A stretch of 64,000 nucleotides of DNA from contig JAQFVV010000288.1 in assembly GCA_028023455.1 (NCBI GenBank), positions 248,001 to 312,000 on the forward strand, written 5' to 3'. A program made the position numbers and the translations under genes. Below, one piece after another: positions 1 through 13,136 of this stretch. The notes under the pieces were generated by a model that saw only the letters and a program-made list of their open reading frames with translations, searched no databases and was not told the origin of the DNA. The stretch is from Epiperipatus broadwayi. Its lineage: Eukaryota > Onychophora > Udeonychophora > Euonychophora > Peripatidae. Position 1 is the stretch's first letter. Each line of letters starts with the position of its first letter.

Positions 1-479
1 GAATAGAGCACATGATATGTTGAATATTTTGCTTCTTACCCCACTTTTTCCATGTACCCGAAATGAATGCAGTAGCGTGGTTGGTAAGTATTGAAGCTGG
101 TTTTTCTATTAATGGAATTTGATATGTTTCTAAACACTTAATCACATTTTTAGCGTCTGTTTTTGGAACTGGGTAAGCAGAGACATATTTGGTAAAAACA
201 TCATACATCATAAGAATAAATTTTTGACAGTTGAAAGGTGGAAGTGGCCCATAAAAGTCCAGTGCCAATAATTCATTGGGCTTACTGGGTAGTATGGGTT
301 GAAGTGTTCCTACAGACGATTTATTTTGAAACTTAGTTTTTAAACAAATCTCACATTCCCTAAGTCTACGGGCAATGGATTCAGACATCTTAGGAAAATA
401 AAAATGCTTCTTCATAATAGGTTCAATTTTCTGAAATCCATAGTGTCCATATTGGGAGTGCACATAATCTATGAGTTTA
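1..479 (-). pseudogene. Ty3/gypsy integrase, partial, inactive (element 1)
   Basis: This is the N-terminal and central part of the integrase that inserts retrotransposon cDNA into the host genome. The zinc-binding HHCC module can be read near 355-440 (His-X4-His, then CEIC), followed by the catalytic core with a first acidic residue in LDFYGPLP. At codon 80-82 the second catalytic Asp of the usual LTDH motif is Asn (LTNH), so this copy should be catalytically dead. The frame is open to the window edge, where the gene is cut off. It lies just downstream of RNase H (477-1325) but in another frame: a stop at 477-479 and a frameshift separate them. The family call is firm; activity is very unlikely. 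Confidence 0.85.
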
Positions 480-1325
480 TTTACTAAACAAAGGAATAAT
501 CACTCTCCAGGAAGTTTCATCTCCCCTTTTTAATTTCTTCATTAAAATCCTATCTTTAAACCTATACCCCTCTCTAATTCTATCAGCATATTTACTTTTC
601 TGATCTAGTTTAGCTGGATCTGATAAGAAGTTAATTATTCTCTCCAGTCTATCATCCTGTGCTTGCAATAATCCTAAATTTGTATAGTCTCTAACTATTT
701 CCTCCTCTAACAAACTAGACATATTACAAATAATTATATTTTCGGTACTGGTGTTCTGATAATTAACAGAGACAGGATTATGGCTAAGAATATCAGCAAT
801 GACATTATCCTGTCCTGAACAATAGATGATTTCATACTGATATTGTTGAAGATAGAGGCTCCATCTAATTAATCTTTCATTATTGAGGTAACTCTTGTTG
901 AGGAACTCCAAACTACGATGATCAGTTAATACTATAATTTTTGATCCTAATAAAATTTGTCTAAGTTTTTGAAATCCCCACACAACAGCTAATGCCTCTT
1001 TCTCTGTAGTGGTATAGTTAAGTTCAGCTCCCCTTAAATGTTGGCTTAAGAAATATAAGACTCTAGGTTCTTTATTTTCATTCAATTGGTATAAAATCAC
1101 CCCTAAACTGAACCCACTACTGTCGGTTTGCAAATAGAACTCTTTATTTAAATCTGGATAGGCTAAAATTACTGTTTTTAAAAAGTTATCTTTAATGCTT
1201 TGAAATTCCCTTGTATGTTCCTGGGTCCATCTCCATTTTTCACACTTTTTTAATAAAACAGATAAATGCATAGTATCATATGAAAATTTTTTATAAAACC
1301 TGTGATAGTAGTTACACAGTCCCAA
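477..1325 (-). pseudogene. Ty3/gypsy RT connection and RNase H domain (element 1)
   Basis: This is the continuation of the pol polyprotein and degrades RNA in RNA-DNA hybrids during reverse transcription. It begins with the RT thumb motif FLGLCNYYHRF. RNase H follows, with LQTDSSGFSLG (first Asp), the TTTEKEALAVVW segment (Glu) and the VLTDHRSLEFL motif (Asp), so the main acidic residues are present. The C-terminal part reaches a tether region before integrase. It is in the same frame as the protease-RT open frame, separated from it by one amber stop at 1329-1331. It ends at an ochre stop at 477-479 where integrase needs a different frame. There is no ATG at the listed start; this is a fragment of a longer polyprotein. 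Confidence 0.88.
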
Positions 1326-1328
1326 AAA

Positions 1329-2702
1329 CTATCTCAAGTGCTTTCTTGTTTTAGGGACAGGAAACCTTTGTATGGCGACAATTTTGTCTGGGTGGGGTTT
1401 GACCCCTTCAGCACTAACCAAATGACCAAGAAAACAGATTTCTCGGGCAATTAATATACATTTTTCTAAGTTGACTTTTATATTATTATCCGAACACTCA
1501 CTAAGAAACATATTAAGATGCTGTAAATGATCATTTAAATTTTCCGAAGCAATGACAATATCATCTATGTATATAACTAACAAATTTTTCAGTTCTTTTG
1601 AAAAGACCATATTCAAGCATCTGATAAGGCCGGCCCCACTATTAATTAAACCAAAGGGCATCCTTTGAAAAATATAAGATTGGCCCTGGTAACGGAATGC
1701 CGTATACTTTTGATCATTTTTGTGGAGTGAGATTTGCCAATAGCTGGCTGTCAAATCAAATGTGGAGAATATGCTCTTCCCTTTGAACTTCATCAATAAC
1801 TCCTGAATAGGTGATGGTATGTCATGCTCTGGGACAGTATGCTGGTTAAGTGTACGGGCATCCAGACAGACTCTAATGGATCCATCTTTCTTTTTGACGA
1901 CTACTAATGGATTCACATAAGACGAAGGACTGGGTTTAATTATCTGCCAGTCAATCATTTTGTTAATCTGCTGCTGAACCTCTGCCTGGTATTGGTAAGG
2001 AATAGGATAAGTACGCTGCTGGAAAGGTTCATTATCTTTCAAATTGATTCTATGAACATACCCTTTTAATATACCAGGTATTTTGGAAAAAACACACCGA
2101 TACAGGAACAACAATTGGAAAAATGGTTTATAGTATTCTGTGCCAATAATACATGAACCATCCAACTTAACTTTAATATTTACATCAACTGCCGTCTCCT
2201 GTATGGTCATTAATTGATTCATCTGACTATTACAATTGACTACAAGAGGGCAAATCTCCTCTTTGCATCCAAAAGTTTCATTTCCGTAATTAATATAACA
2301 ATTATTTAGAGGCATGAAATCCGAACCGATTATGGCTTCATGAATTAAACCTGGCATGATTAAAAAGACATGCTCAAATTTGCACAAATTAATTTCTAAT
2401 GTAATAAAAACCTGTTTATTAGATAATTTGGTCTTCTTTCCATTAGCAAGTATTACCCTAATCACTTTAGCTGGTAAAATGGGAATAGATTGGTCAGCTG
2501 ATTGAATCTTCAAATAAGTTTCTTCAGACAACAATGAAGCTTGACTGCCTGAATCAATTAAGGTGTTGACAATAATTCCTGAAATGATAACTTTTATCAT
2601 AGGACAGTTGTATAAAATGGGTGGCTCAGACATTTTTCCTGGTTCCAAATAATCAATGTCAAGGTCTATATTATTAATAATCCACATCATGCTGTTCCCC
2701 AT
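1329..2702 (-). pseudogene. pol: Ty3/gypsy Pol: protease and reverse transcriptase (element 1)
   Basis: This is a 457-residue fragment of Pol. Residues about 45-60 hold the retropepsin active site (NTLIDSGSQASLL), followed by the flap and a second hydrophobic motif, AIIGSDF. The RT finger and palm domains run from about residue 205 to the end: KKKDGSIRVCLDAR, FSTFDLTASYWQI, FQRMPFGLINSGAG and an intact YIDD catalytic box, then CFLGHLVS. The frame is -1 relative to Gag and is open across the Gag stop (2753-2755), which fits the -1 frameshift expression known from many Ty3/gypsy elements. An amber codon at 1329-1331 cuts the protein before RNase H. A Gln-rich extension seen in some relatives is absent. 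Confidence 0.92.
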
Positions 2703-2752
2703 ATGTTTAAAAATAGGGCCCCGAAGTGAGGAACATTCCTGCGAGGTCCTTT

Positions 2753-4933
2753 TTAATTTAATGCCCCGCTATTTTTACTACCTTTTATATTTTTCTTTGG
2801 CATCGTTGGGATACCACTAGTAGAAGGTTGATTCTCATTTAGAATCCTTCTCTTCACTGTCAGCCTACTGAGGTGGCTATTCGGTCTACTATAGGGATTC
2901 GTCCTATAATATCCCTTTTCTCTACTTAACTTACTCTTTCCCACATATGACCTATCTGTGAAATTGATATTATTTACCATAGGATGGGTGTCCCTATTTA
3001 CCCTAATCCTATTATCAATATTCCTATCACTGGTTTCTAGCGAATCTAAAATTTCGACTACCTCTTCTATGGTATGTCTGTCAGCAGCAATCAAGACCTG
3101 CTCGATATGCCTCGGTAAATTATGGCGAATTATTCACACAATTTGTGTCTCAGATAAAGGATAATCTGTCAACGTTTTCAGTTTGATGGCCTGACTCCTG
3201 AAAAACTGAGTGTAACTGCCCTTATGTACATGATATCTTTCCTGAGATATTTGATACCTTAGGTTATCTTGGCGGTCTTCCCCCCAAAAACTGGCTAACA
3301 TAAGATATTTAAGGTCCCCATATGTTTCCGGTTTTATAAATAACGATTGCCACCAATCTTTAGATGCCGCACACAAATGGTTTGTGGCAATAGCAATCTT
3401 TTCTACCTCAGATAAATGACATAAGGTGAACAATTCGTCTAAATTCTGGAGATATTCATGTGGATTCTCCAGGTATTCTCCTTTAAAGAATTTTATTTTG
3501 AGGAATTTTAAGGCCATGGAGCTATTACTTTCGGGCTCTAACATGACTTTATGTCTAGCCTCATTCAATGGATTGTACATTGATTCTACTGGACTAATAA
3601 TTGTATGTAACTCAGAGATTACGGGGTTATTATGACCATTATTGATTTCCTTAACCTGAGTTTCAGATACATTTTGACTATGATCAACTTTATCCATATT
3701 AAGGTCCATAGCTTGCATACGACTTTCTAATCCTAACTTATAATTTTGCCATTCACAGTCTATTCTTTTAGAACTGTCATTTAGGCCTACATTTAAATGT
3801 TTAATTTGTTGCTCTAACTGGTTAATAGTTTCATCTTTCTCTAACTCAAGTTTATCTTCTAGCCTTTGATATACTGTACTCTCACACTGAGTCATTAATT
3901 CCCCTATTTCCTCTTTGAGATTATTATGTAATATTTGTGAATTATTCTTTAATATCTCATTAAACTTTTCTACTTTTCCTATAACTTGAATTAGCTCACT
4001 TTTTAGATTTTTATTAATCTCACATTGGGTCACCTCTTGAGTTTCTAACTTAGCTATTCTGCTAGTAATCTGGCTCTGACATCCTTTTACTACATTGTCA
4101 GGTTCAAGAGTTATATTTTGGACTTCTTCTTTTAAGTTTCTAAACTCACTTTTAGGACTATCTAATTCTCCCTTAATACATTCTATTTTATCCTGAACTT
4201 CACTGTTTAATACTACATATTGATTTTTGAAGTCCTGCTGAATAGCCTCGATCATATTTTCGGCCCTTTCCGACTTTATTTCGATTTCTTTCCTAATTTT
4301 TATTTCTAGTTTTTCGGAGGCCAATTTTGACTCTTCTACATGGTTTTTTAACTCTTCCCTTAGGTCTTTGATCTCCTGTACGTGATTGTCTAATTTACTG
4401 TCCAAATTTTGAATTTGATTCTTTAATTCACTTTTTAATTCACTATTTGAATTTTGTATTTGACTTTTTAATTCATTATTTGATTTTTGTACTTGACTTT
4501 CTAATTCACTTTTCAATTCACTATTTGCATTTTGTATTTGATTTTTTAATTCATTATTTGATTTTTGTACTTGACTTTCTAATTCACTTTTCAATTCACT
4601 ATTTGAATTTTGTATTTGACTTTTTAATTCATTATTCAATTCACTATTTGAATTTTGTATTTGCTTTTTTATTTTACTTTCTCAGTTTTGTAATTCACTA
4701 TTTAAATTTTGTAGCTGTGTAAACAAATTTTGTAATATTGTAAATATTTGGACTTGCTCATCCCCAGGTAGATCATTATTTACTTTAGCTTTTTTCGGAT
4801 TAACTTCATCCAAAGATTACTGTTCCTCTCTTACTTCTACATGAAAATATGGTGTTTGTGTATCCGAGGATTGGAGCTCTTGGGATTCTCCCAAATCCTC
4901 TGAAATATCCTGACTATCTTGGTTTTCACTCAT
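2753..4933 (-). pseudogene. gag: Ty3/gypsy Gag with long repeat-derived coiled coil (element 1)
   Basis: This is the structural capsid protein of element 1. I place its start at the ATG at 4931-4933, because the frame is then continuous to 2753 with only three stop codons (4817-4819, 4682-4684 and 3134-3136). Order of parts: an acidic N-terminus; a long Asn/Gln/Glu/Leu-rich coiled coil (about 3750-4690) built partly from a 26-residue (78-nt) in-frame repeat; a capsid-like domain (about 3140-3520) with FFKGEYLENPHEYLQNLDELF and WWQSLF, as in the retrotransposon gag family; and a basic tail (2753-3094). No CCHC zinc knuckle is visible in the tail, which is instead rich in Arg and Lys. The internal start at 4639 is TTG, not a true start. 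Confidence 0.8.
4385..4680 (-). repeat. 78-nt in-frame tandem repeat inside gag
   Basis: The coding strand repeats a 78-nt unit (26 residues, pattern SELKSELESQVQKSNNELK followed by QIQN and a spacer) about twice in full, with shorter partial units on each side. The units keep the gag reading frame and encode a continuous heptad-like coiled coil. This points to in-frame expansion by slippage or unequal exchange. Confidence 0.8.
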
Positions 4934-5137
4934 ATTTAAAATTTCACTCTTTCTGCTATTTGACAGTACTGAAATTAGTAATGAACTATTAATAATATTG
5001 ATAAGAAATTATTGACAAGACATCCTGCCTCCCTGCCTCTCCTACCAAAACAATCTACACCAAAACTATGTTCTGATAATTAATATCCCTAAAGTCCCAA
5101 TATTAACTACCGAATATTCTTTTCTCATATGCTACTT

Positions 5138-5157
5138 GGTCCATAGAAATCCCACCA
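5138..5157 (-). promoter_or_regulatory. candidate primer binding site (element 1)
   Basis: On the minus strand, upstream of gag, a TGG-initial stretch (TGGTGGGATTTCTATGGACC) could pair with the CCA end of a tRNA to prime reverse transcription. It starts 8 nt after a possible LTR end (TTACA, at 5166-5170), a somewhat longer spacer than usual. The tRNA is not identified, so the call rests on position and the TGG start. Confidence 0.35.
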
Positions 5158-5165
5158 AACTATTA

Positions 5166-6244
5166 TGTAATATGGTATAAGTGCCAATCACACCACCAGA
5201 CAAGCAGATCATCATAAATGATAAAATCATTACAATATTTTATGGAATTGCTTACAGACCACAACATCATAAACTAACAAATTTATTTATTCAGTGGCAA
5301 AAGATTATGTCATAAAATAGACCTTCATATAATATTTTATGGCTAAAGAAACAATTTATCATTGGCAAACATTTTCAATCAATGAACAATTAATTCATTC
5401 ACGTGCAAATAATATTTATATTCATTTCAAGAAAATTTTACTAAATCTATTGTGGCTAACTATAGCCATCGATGGCCCCTATAGTTGGGCAGCCATTTCT
5501 AACCTATTTCTCCAATTAAAGACTTCGGAAGCATAATGATTCGTATATGAAGATCTTCACCTGTATAGAATGGTAACAAACCATATTTTACCTAATAGCT
5601 CGATGTTCGGTTAGTTATAATAATTCAGCTACAGCGATATGCAGTCAAGACAGAGATAGAATTTAAAAAAAATTATCATTAATAAAATAAATTTAAAAAG
5701 AAAATTTAGAATAAACTACCATTCTCTCTCTATCCAAATACATTCTCTGAGCTGTAAGTATTTGCACTGTTCGACAATGATGATGATTTTTTCATGTCAT
5801 TGTTAATATTACTGACTAAAACAAAACATTCATTAATTTGCCAATATGATCTCAATATTTTATTATTATACAATTAGAAGTTTCAATCTCTTAAGCCATG
5901 CCACGCTTGTAATATTGATCATAATTGATCACTCCTTAATTTAAGAGCACTTATAATAATGATGTTAATCTCCGGGTTCTCTGTTATATTTAAGAAAAAT
6001 GCTCGGCAGTATTGTGTTGTCGCATATGACTGACATTCTGGTTGGCTATAGGAAACATTTATCTTATTTAAATTCCAGGTATCTTCATCCCCATATCAAC
6101 TATTATAATATTTAAAGAGATGATAACCATATTCAATAACAACGCATAATTTTGAATAATACAGCCCTTTTTATCCAGAATCTCAGTCGGAATGATGAAA
6201 AGACAAGGGTGCTTTTGTGTCCTTCCATCATCCATGACAACACA
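5166..6244 (-). repeat. candidate 5' LTR of gypsy element 1
   Basis: This sequence lies directly 5' of the gag leader. On the minus strand it starts TGTGTTGTC and could end TTACA. Much of it (about 5540-6244) matches, in reverse complement, the segment at 19387-20110, so it is a dispersed repeat and not unique DNA. Its first about 230 nt also form a terminal inverted pair (TTGTGTTGTC with a GGCTATAG box, mirrored inside). That leaves an alternative: a small inverted-repeat transposon sitting in this place. The partner 3' LTR would be off the left edge, so the LTR reading cannot be confirmed here. Confidence 0.4.
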
Positions 6245-9200
6245 ATAATTTAACTAAGATTTATTACTTAGACACCTCACTTAAATGTGTACAGAACAAT
6301 GTGCATCCAAAGCTAGTAGTTTGGGAATAAAGTCATTTCTACACACACATAAAATAAAATGTCTTGGTCTGAAGTTTTCAATCCCACAAATAATTCTTAT
6401 TAAACTAAAATATAATGAAATATTCCAATCTGCTTAAATTTATCTGTCTGGTGTATTGAGTTTTAGGAGTTTAATGATTTCGGACTCAAGGAAAGTATTG
6501 CAAGTATTATGCAAATACACTTTTATTTAGCACACAAGAAAAATGACTCTAAACAACGTGTAACAAGACTATAATTTATTATTAAAGTTTAACAAAATTA
6601 TAATTTATTATTACAGTTTAACCGGACTATACTTTATTCTTAAAACACTAAACAAACATATATAATTTATTCAATCCCATATGGATAAAACAACATGTAA
6701 CTAACATTAATTTGTCTATACTTTTAGACCTGGATTAGAACTACTACTTCATCTTTTTACAATTATGCAAATTGAATAAAAAAAAATACATATTATTATC
6801 GACACATCAACTCATCCGTTTAGTGTATCTTATATGAGCTTCTACTTAACTTTATTAACTAACTATTAGTTTTGAAATAAAAACAATCTGATTATATGCA
6901 ATACATAAAACGATTTTTATGATAATATATTTAATTAAACGATGGCTTGTATTTAGATAACTTATTATAATTTATGGGCTATTTATCAAAAGTTACACTT
7001 ACTATTTTTATATTTAACTTAATACCACTTAAGTTGTGATACACACTTTATTCATAAGGATAATTTACATTATTAGTGTTACTTACTCATTAACCAGAAT
7101 TAAACATTGTATTTGAATCCCCCATTGGTAAATAAGCGTTTCTAAATCATGCAATTTTAAACTTACTCTCTCCATTGACTTACATGTGAATTACTAGCAA
7201 TATTCCGCTGCACAATCCAGATATTGATCATAGTACTAGCGCACTATTTATACTAAAATGGATCTTGAGGAATTAACACCGCCAATATACCCGTTATCTT
7301 GCCCTAACTTTCTAAACAAAACACAATAATCAACACCTTCCGTGGTGGAATTATCTCTATTTTCTCATGAGGAATATGGAATAACACCGAAGGTCAGTAG
7401 AGTTAACTACTATATTAAAATATTTTGGTGGTTTCTTGCCTCTTACTTGGGCATAATACGAACACACACCAAATATAATCCTCTCCTGGGATTTAAATGA
7501 ATGAAGTATACTAAATGCGAGATAAATTCTTGATCGTCCTAACTATGTGAAGCGATCACTTGGGCTATAAAACATGCCTGAATATTAGATTTAACTATTC
7601 CCCTCATGGAAAACAAAGCTTTTGGGGAAATCATTTTCATCCCACAAAATAAACATATTATAAAGATTACCTATGCTGATATTGAGCATATACTGATGCT
7701 TTATCTGGGCAAGACAAGCAAATACACTAATTATACTAAAATTATGTTACGGGGTATACTTAGATCAACATCTGAAATCAATGGATATCACAGAATAAAA
7801 GTATAATAATTTTCATTTTACCAAAGGAACATTCAACAAGTAATTGGTAGCATATTATCTTGAACTAAATAAAGTGAATGTGTTAATAAAGAATAATTGG
7901 GAATAAGTTCCTCAATTAATACAGTATAAATTCGTTTCAAACTTTAGACAAGAAATATCTTGTATAGCAATTCTTTTTAATTACTTCTGATATTTTTTTT
8001 TTATTATTTACTTTACCTATTAAGTATCTAAATGTTTTTGTTTTACGCATCTAACATATAAAATTTATACCCATAATTGCATATAATAGTTAAAACACAT
8101 TTTATAAAAAAAAAATTTTCCATGTCAAATATAAATTTAACCTAGAATAATTACACGAAAACATACCTTTATGATTACAAGGTCATTTAAATACTACTTG
8201 ACTATACAGCCTTTAACCTGTTGATATAAAAAAAAATACACATAATTTTACAAATTAGTAAAAAAAAATCATTACTTAACAAGTGCTTATTATCTCACTA
8301 GAAAAATGCTTTCCGTTGGGCAATTTATCCAGATGAAGAACTTGATCCAGTCGTAGTTCACGAAGCAAATTTAAAATAAGAAACACATTTTATTATTTCA
8401 TTTATATAAAAGTTGCCTCCATTCTGGTGCACTTAATAAATTAGGCAAAGAAAAACATAGCAGCATTGGATGTTAACTCTTCCTTGAATTAAACTGCTAT
8501 AATTTTGGGATCCAAGAAAACAATACATATTCTAACGTAGACGAATATTTTATTCTAAACGATAACACACACAATTCTTTTCCTTTTCTATTATTGATGA
8601 TACGTACCATTTTTAGCTAGCTGGCTTATGAATAAAAAAATAATGCGCGAATTTTCCAAGATACTATTATTATAATGACTGCAGCTGACTTATGTGGATA
8701 TGAAGTTTTAATGACTCCAATTGATGTATAATATAACATATTATATTATGGTTATAATTAAGTCACTAATGTTTTTAGTTTTTGTTCCTACTCTGGGAAT
8801 TGTAATTTTTCTTTAACAGGGAATTCTCCGTAAAATGCACACATACAAATTTTCCGATATTTGCCTTGAGAAAATTTATATATATATATTTTTTTAAAAA
8901 TATACAGGTGCATAAGTAAATATCATTTATCATTAATATTATTTCTACATAATTTTCAGTGAATAAAACATATTTTAACGTGGGGAACTTACATTACTTT
9001 CAAAGGCAGACAATTTCTTTTAGAAAGAGCGCGAAATGTTTCTAGTTAACTTTCCTTGGCTTTTATAATATTTCTTTTAATTATAATTTTTCTTTTATAC
9101 CACGAAAAGATCATTAAATAAGGTAAAGTTAACAAATAATTGATTATTTCCTGGAAATTACTTATATTACTTATTTTAAATATAATGACATTTTCCGTGA

Positions 9201-10010
9201 TTGCTGTAGTTAATACGGTCATTTTGAACTTTAGCACAAGATGGTATATTTTTGCGTATAAAAAGCTTTAAATAGGTCGATAGCAAAAGAAGATCAGGAT
9301 GTCCCACCAAAAAGGATTAGCCACACATTATATTATTAAAATTTTACTTGAATTATATTTATTTCTGCAATTATAAATGAAAAAAATTTTGTTACCAAAT
9401 TTCAGCACTGCTCCTTCCTTGAAAAACTAATGTCAGACAATCTTTCTTCAAAAAAAAAAAATTGGCGGTCTTGTTTTCGCTGTTATTTCTTTTTTTTTTT
9501 TTTTAGCGACCTCTTACAGAAAAATAATCATTTAATTATACCATAAATAAAAGAAAGGAAAAACCTATTACAATTATATAATTTTAGTATTATTTAACTG
9601 GATTACAAAGTAATTTGACAATATAAAAAAAATTAATAAATACATTTAATTAATAATTAGTGATGTATATTTCTTTTAAATATGATTTTCTACAAAAATA
9701 AATTATCAGAAGTTATTGTGCTTTATGATAAGACACTCATCCATTCTCCCTCTCTACCCATCCAAAATCAATTACTGTTTATGATATGTGCTTTTATACT
9801 ATATTAAATTGCTCTTATTGTTAATATTTTAATTAAATTATTCATGCTCTTCTTCAAAATGACATTGGATTACTAAATTTATTAGTTATTTACTTAAAAC
9901 ACGTTAAAGTGAGTAAATAGCATACTTTATTAATCACTTAATATTATTATTATTTTATATTTTTATTTTCTAAAAAAGGATAATGCCAAATAAACCAAGT
10001 GTCAATAACA
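6245..10010. other. AT-rich stretch without recognisable genes
   Basis: All open frames are short and of low complexity, and I recognise no protein motifs. There are scattered A/T homopolymers, and some may be old repeat remnants. Confidence 0.5.
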
Positions 10011-10017
10011 CTAGGTT

Positions 10018-10018
<1 letters not shown>

Positions 10019-10057
<39 letters not shown>

Positions 10058-10065
10058 ATACCTAT

Positions 10066-10101
<36 letters not shown>
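10019..10101. repeat. (TA)n microsatellite pair
   Basis: Two TA dinucleotide tracts are separated by a short unique spacer at about 10054-10069. The apparent Tyr-Ile open frame across them is only the translation of the repeat. Confidence 0.95.
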
Positions 10102-10102
<1 letters not shown>

Positions 10103-10604
10103 CCATGCAGAGAAAAATAAAATTAACAAAGAGTTTGAAAAAAAAATGTTAAGTACAGTAAAATTCTACACATTTATTCAGGAAAATTATCTAGAGAAAA
10201 GTACATAAACTTATCTTTTTAAGTCTGCTCACAATTGGAAGTGTGAATTTTAATTGCCTGATTAATTATCGATACAGAAACCATCAAATAGTTTTTGCTT
10301 TTGGATAAGTGGAATATTGCTTATTATTCATCCAGCAGGATAATAAAATATATATGCATTATCTGGAATGTTTACTCACCACAATATTAATTCTCAATAA
10401 TCGTTTTTATTATTCTAACTCACCAGGATAAAATAACTTGGATAAATAGAGTATAAAATTTAATGGATAAAATGTGCTTTTATTTTTCTTTATCATTGCT
10501 GTGTTATGTTTATTACTTACATAATGTGTTACTTGGAATTTTTGTTTTTAAAACATATGTGTTTTACTGTGGCATGAAAAATATATATATTGAGTTAAAG
10601 AAAA

Positions 10605-10625
10605 ATGTGTAATATATATATATTT

Positions 10626-10671
<46 letters not shown>

Positions 10672-10760
10672 AGTTAAAATGAAAAACATAAAATATATAT
10701 ATATATTTATATGTATATATATATTAGTTAAAGGAAAACCAGAAATTATATATATCGTTT
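10605..10760. repeat. (TA)n-rich cluster
   Basis: Several TA tracts alternate with short related A-rich segments (GTTAAAG/GTTAAAAT-AAAA motifs), which suggests local duplication of a TA-containing unit. Confidence 0.8.
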
Positions 10761-13136
10761 ATCTAGAGAGAGTGATAAAAATATTTACTTCTCTCATATT
10801 TTAAAACCAATTTTAATGTATATTATTAAAGCGGTGAATATGCAGACATTTTATCAAATATATATATCGGAATGACCAAATTATTTTCTTATAGAAAAGA
10901 AAATTTGATATAAGCCTTTTTTATTTTGTAATTTTGTATAGAAATGAACTTGTCCACTTTGAATACAAATACAGGTTTGACCTTTATTGCTTACATACAT
11001 TGTGCTCTCTCTAACAAAAGGATAGTTGTCATTTTAAATGATTAATGATCATTTGACATGTATATTTAGGTGGGTCTGTTGATACATTAAGGGTCCTGCA
11101 GTGCAAAATGGAGTATGTATATATCCACTGTTATTGTTGGTTTTGTTTTATCTTGCTATAATTTGAGAATGATTAGGGACAGTTTTTAGCCATTAGGATG
11201 TTCCAATAGAATGGCATCCCATATATTAATATTAATATGGAGCATAGGATGATAGAGTGTCACCTATTGCTTATTTCATGAGAGTAAAGATTGGTAGAGG
11301 CAAAATAGTAATTAATGCTTATGAGCATAAATAATCCTAGAAAGAAAGGATGTCCATGGTTTGAATTCTTTTCTTTTCGTGATGAGGCAAAAGCCCACAC
11401 ATATGCATATACCCATTAAGAGGTAGTAGAATCAACCAGATTTTACACATCTGTGGTGTTGTTTTTATAAAGCCTCCCTTTTTAGTGTTAAATTCCTCAT
11501 GATGATATAGATTTAGTTTTTCCACCATGTATGGTGAAGTACAATAGGTCAAAATCATATAGCAAGTATAAAAATAATGGTAGTTAGGAACACTGATCTA
11601 GCATAGTGTTTTCTTAATTGAAATAGTGTTTATGATATTGTATGATCATCATCAGTTATAGACACACCAAACCAAGATCTAGTTGTAATTGTAGAATTTT
11701 AGATATAAAAGAAAGAGATGCACATTGGCAGCATGGATTCATCTTCATCAAATAATAATTTGGCAATAGATTGGGAAGATCAGTTAAGTATTCAATGATT
11801 AAGTGCAGACATAGGTAATGTTAGTGAGATCTAGGTGTATTTGATTTTTGATCTCTATTCTTACTTTAAGTCACCAAACCTAGTCATTTCAAATTTGAAT
11901 TAGTTATTAATTGTGCAGAATATGATAATTGCCCTTATCATATTCTGATAAAAGAAAGGGCTTTATCAGAATGCAATACTTTAAAATTTTTGTGAATTCT
12001 AAATTTAAACTTAATGAATGTCCTAAAGTTCCCCAAAATACTGCTAGTTTTTGTAATTTAAGTGCTAGTCAGCATAAATAAGTTTTAATATCTTATTCTT
12101 TAAAACATGCTAAAGAGTAATAAATGATAGTTGAATACCATTTTATAAGCAGGTTGTATCATTTGCTGAGTATATAGTCAATGCGAGACCAGGTATTTTC
12201 CCATCTATAAGTGTGTTTAATACATTAGTTTTATTTAATGCCATATCTGTGAATTAAAAATTTGTAAATATTGTAAATAAAGTTTGTTGTATTTAAAAAT
12301 TTATTTAGTTGCATGTAGTGTTATTGCTAATTACCACATTTATACATTATTATTGTTATTGCTATCAACCTACCAGAAGATTATAAATTGAAATCATCAA
12401 CAGCCAATATAGCACTATTAAATATATTATGCTATATCATAATAATTTTGGTAAGCCTTATAATTTATTAGTACATCTAATGCATTATCACACAATAATC
12501 AAAATGTTAATAACTTAGAGTACAGATTGTTTTAAGTAATAGATTAAAAGATAAATATAATATTGATGTGATTGATTTAGTTAAATCTGCAGAGCTATCA
12601 TTCACTGATCTTGATCACATGGTTTATAATTATTTAAAAAAAGGAATTTAGTAAATTATTGATTTTAATTATTAAAAAGTCATTTCCAGACATAAATTTT
12701 AAAGTTTATGTTAGTTATAAAGTTTATGTGTAACAGCTAAATATAGTTCTTAATTTGAGTTTATAGCTGTTATGTGCATTATGTTTGGTTAGTGGTAAAA
12801 CCCCTCTTACTGACCCAAATGTATTTTGTATAATGATTTTAAGTGTTAGAACCATGAGAAGAATTAGTTATTAAATTTCAAGATAGAATTTAAATTTGTA
12901 ATGAATTTTATAGTTAGTTAATTATTATAGTTAGACTTGAAATAGATTACTTTCACTGTTTATGAAAGTCAACTAGCTTCAAGATGTAAATTACTTATTT
13001 GGCATAAAAAATGTATAATTTGTTTTAACTTCATGATAAATATTATGGTTGTGTCAAGCTTGAAATCCCTATTTTATTTAGCTTATTATTTTTTTTACCA
13101 TTTAATACCATATTAGTTTATAGTTTAAGATTTTAG
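10761..13136. other. AT-rich stretch without recognisable genes
   Basis: I see no convincing coding region, RNA gene or repeat with recognisable ends. The frame at 11337-11558 has no family motif. Confidence 0.45.

Noticed and set aside
4447-4722. 91-residue plus-strand frame rich in FDFLIHY repeats
   Set aside because: It is the antisense of the gag coiled-coil repeat; the repetition explains the open frame.
5339-5536. 65-residue plus-strand frame
   Set aside because: Falls in the candidate LTR; no family motif.
9999-10208. Tyr-Ile-rich frame over a TA microsatellite
   Set aside because: A pure dinucleotide repeat translates without stops; no coding evidence. The same holds for 43168-43365.
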